Positions 5,441-5,653 of a DNA stretch of 5,653 bases are shown piece by piece. This DNA is from Chloroflexota bacterium. GTDB taxonomy: Bacteria > Chloroflexota > Anaerolineae > Ardenticatenales > Ardenticatenaceae. The notes beneath the pieces were generated by a model that had not been told where the DNA came from, searched no databases, and saw only the letters and a list, made by a program, of their open reading frames with translations. The stretch's first letter is position 1; each line of letters begins with the position of its first letter. Both the position numbers and the translations under genes were made by a program. The stretch is from contig DOUV01000727.1 of assembly GCA_003520455.1 (NCBI GenBank), positions 1 through 5,653 of the forward strand, in the 5' to 3' direction.

Positions 5441-5653
5441 GGCCAAGGAGTATCATCGCGACGGCGGCTGCGGTGCTCCCCCTTGCGCCGGCCGCACGCC
5501 TCGTCTGGACTCGGGCGGGCGAGGGCACGGCGGGGTTGTTTATGGGAGCCTACTTGGGGGTACTTCAAGGTTTGTCTCACCAGCCGCAAAGTTGCTCACT
5601 CACCAAAGAGCTGATAGCACGAAAGAAGTGACGCTTTGCCGGCTGGGATCTCA
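5441..5653. other. Right-edge region without a convincing gene
   Basis: Upstream of the CNNM operon no frame on either strand gives a recognisable protein. One plus-strand frame is open from 5407 to a TGA at 5629-5631, but its only well-placed SD (AAGGAG, 5445-5450) precedes an ATC, and the translated residues match no family I know. All minus frames meet stops close to the edge. The region's main structure is the imperfect inverted repeat at its right end. Confidence 0.5.
5580..5646. repeat. Long imperfect inverted repeat at the window edge
   Basis: CCAGCCGCAAAG (5580-5591) pairs with CTTTGC-C-GGCTGG (5634-5646) with one bulged base. After a small internal loop, TCACT (5596-5600) pairs with AGTGA (5627-5631). 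The total is 17 pairs around a 26-base loop (5601-5626). It could be an RNA hairpin at the end of a transcript, a small non-autonomous element or the edge of a larger repeat. No U-tract follows within the window, so it is not called a terminator. Confidence 0.45.

Noticed and set aside
5407..5631. Plus-strand open frame upstream of the CNNM operon, possible small gene
   Set aside because: The only good SD precedes ATC, the ATG at 5542 would leave 29 codons without an SD of note, and the residues resemble no known family.

Overview
The window is GC-rich bacterial DNA, densely coded, with good Shine-Dalgarno sequences and GTG as well as ATG starts. It holds five genes or gene remnants. No rRNA, tRNA, CRISPR array, transposase or phage gene is visible. 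The tandem CNNM/CorC-type membrane proteins and a cytosolic M19 dipeptidase beside an XRE-cupin regulator would fit a GC-rich Chloroflexota (Thermomicrobia-like) or similar soil or thermophilic bacterium. That placement is a guess from gene style, not a measurement.

Left part (1-2535). A short-chain dehydrogenase/reductase runs in from outside the window and ends at 609. An XRE-family regulator with a C-terminal cupin domain (563-1219, minus) converges on it, and the two coding ends overlap by 47 bases. The regulator is transcribed divergently from an M19 (renal/membrane-dipeptidase-like) peptidase (1345-2535, plus). The 125-base gap between them carries overlapping sigma70-like promoters in both directions and two ATCGATC repeats. 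The simplest reading is a small ligand-sensing regulator controlling itself and the dipeptidase. Whether the SDR belongs to the same pathway is open.

Middle (2536-2652). This convergent intergenic gap contains a perfect 12-bp GC-rich hairpin just past the end of the minus-strand operon. It is probably a shared transcription stop or processing structure, though it lacks a U-tract.

Right part (2653-5369, minus). Two tandem paralogues of the CNNM/CorC ('hemolysin family') ion-transport proteins form an operon joined by a TGATG stop/start overlap. The promoter-distal copy (2653-4029) is intact. The promoter-proximal copy (4029-5369) is open from end to end except for one in-frame TAA at codon 83. 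This replaces a residue that is Glu in the intact paralogue, in an ungapped alignment. It is either a very young nonsense mutation (or sequence error) or a split gene, and is the most notable anomaly here.

Right edge (5370-5653). No convincing gene is seen. This region holds the operon's ribosome binding site, a 7-bp inverted repeat and, at the very edge, a long imperfect inverted repeat (17 paired positions).

I saw no strong case for a wholly new biological system. The points worth checking are the nonsense codon, the regulator/dipeptidase control region and the edge inverted repeat.
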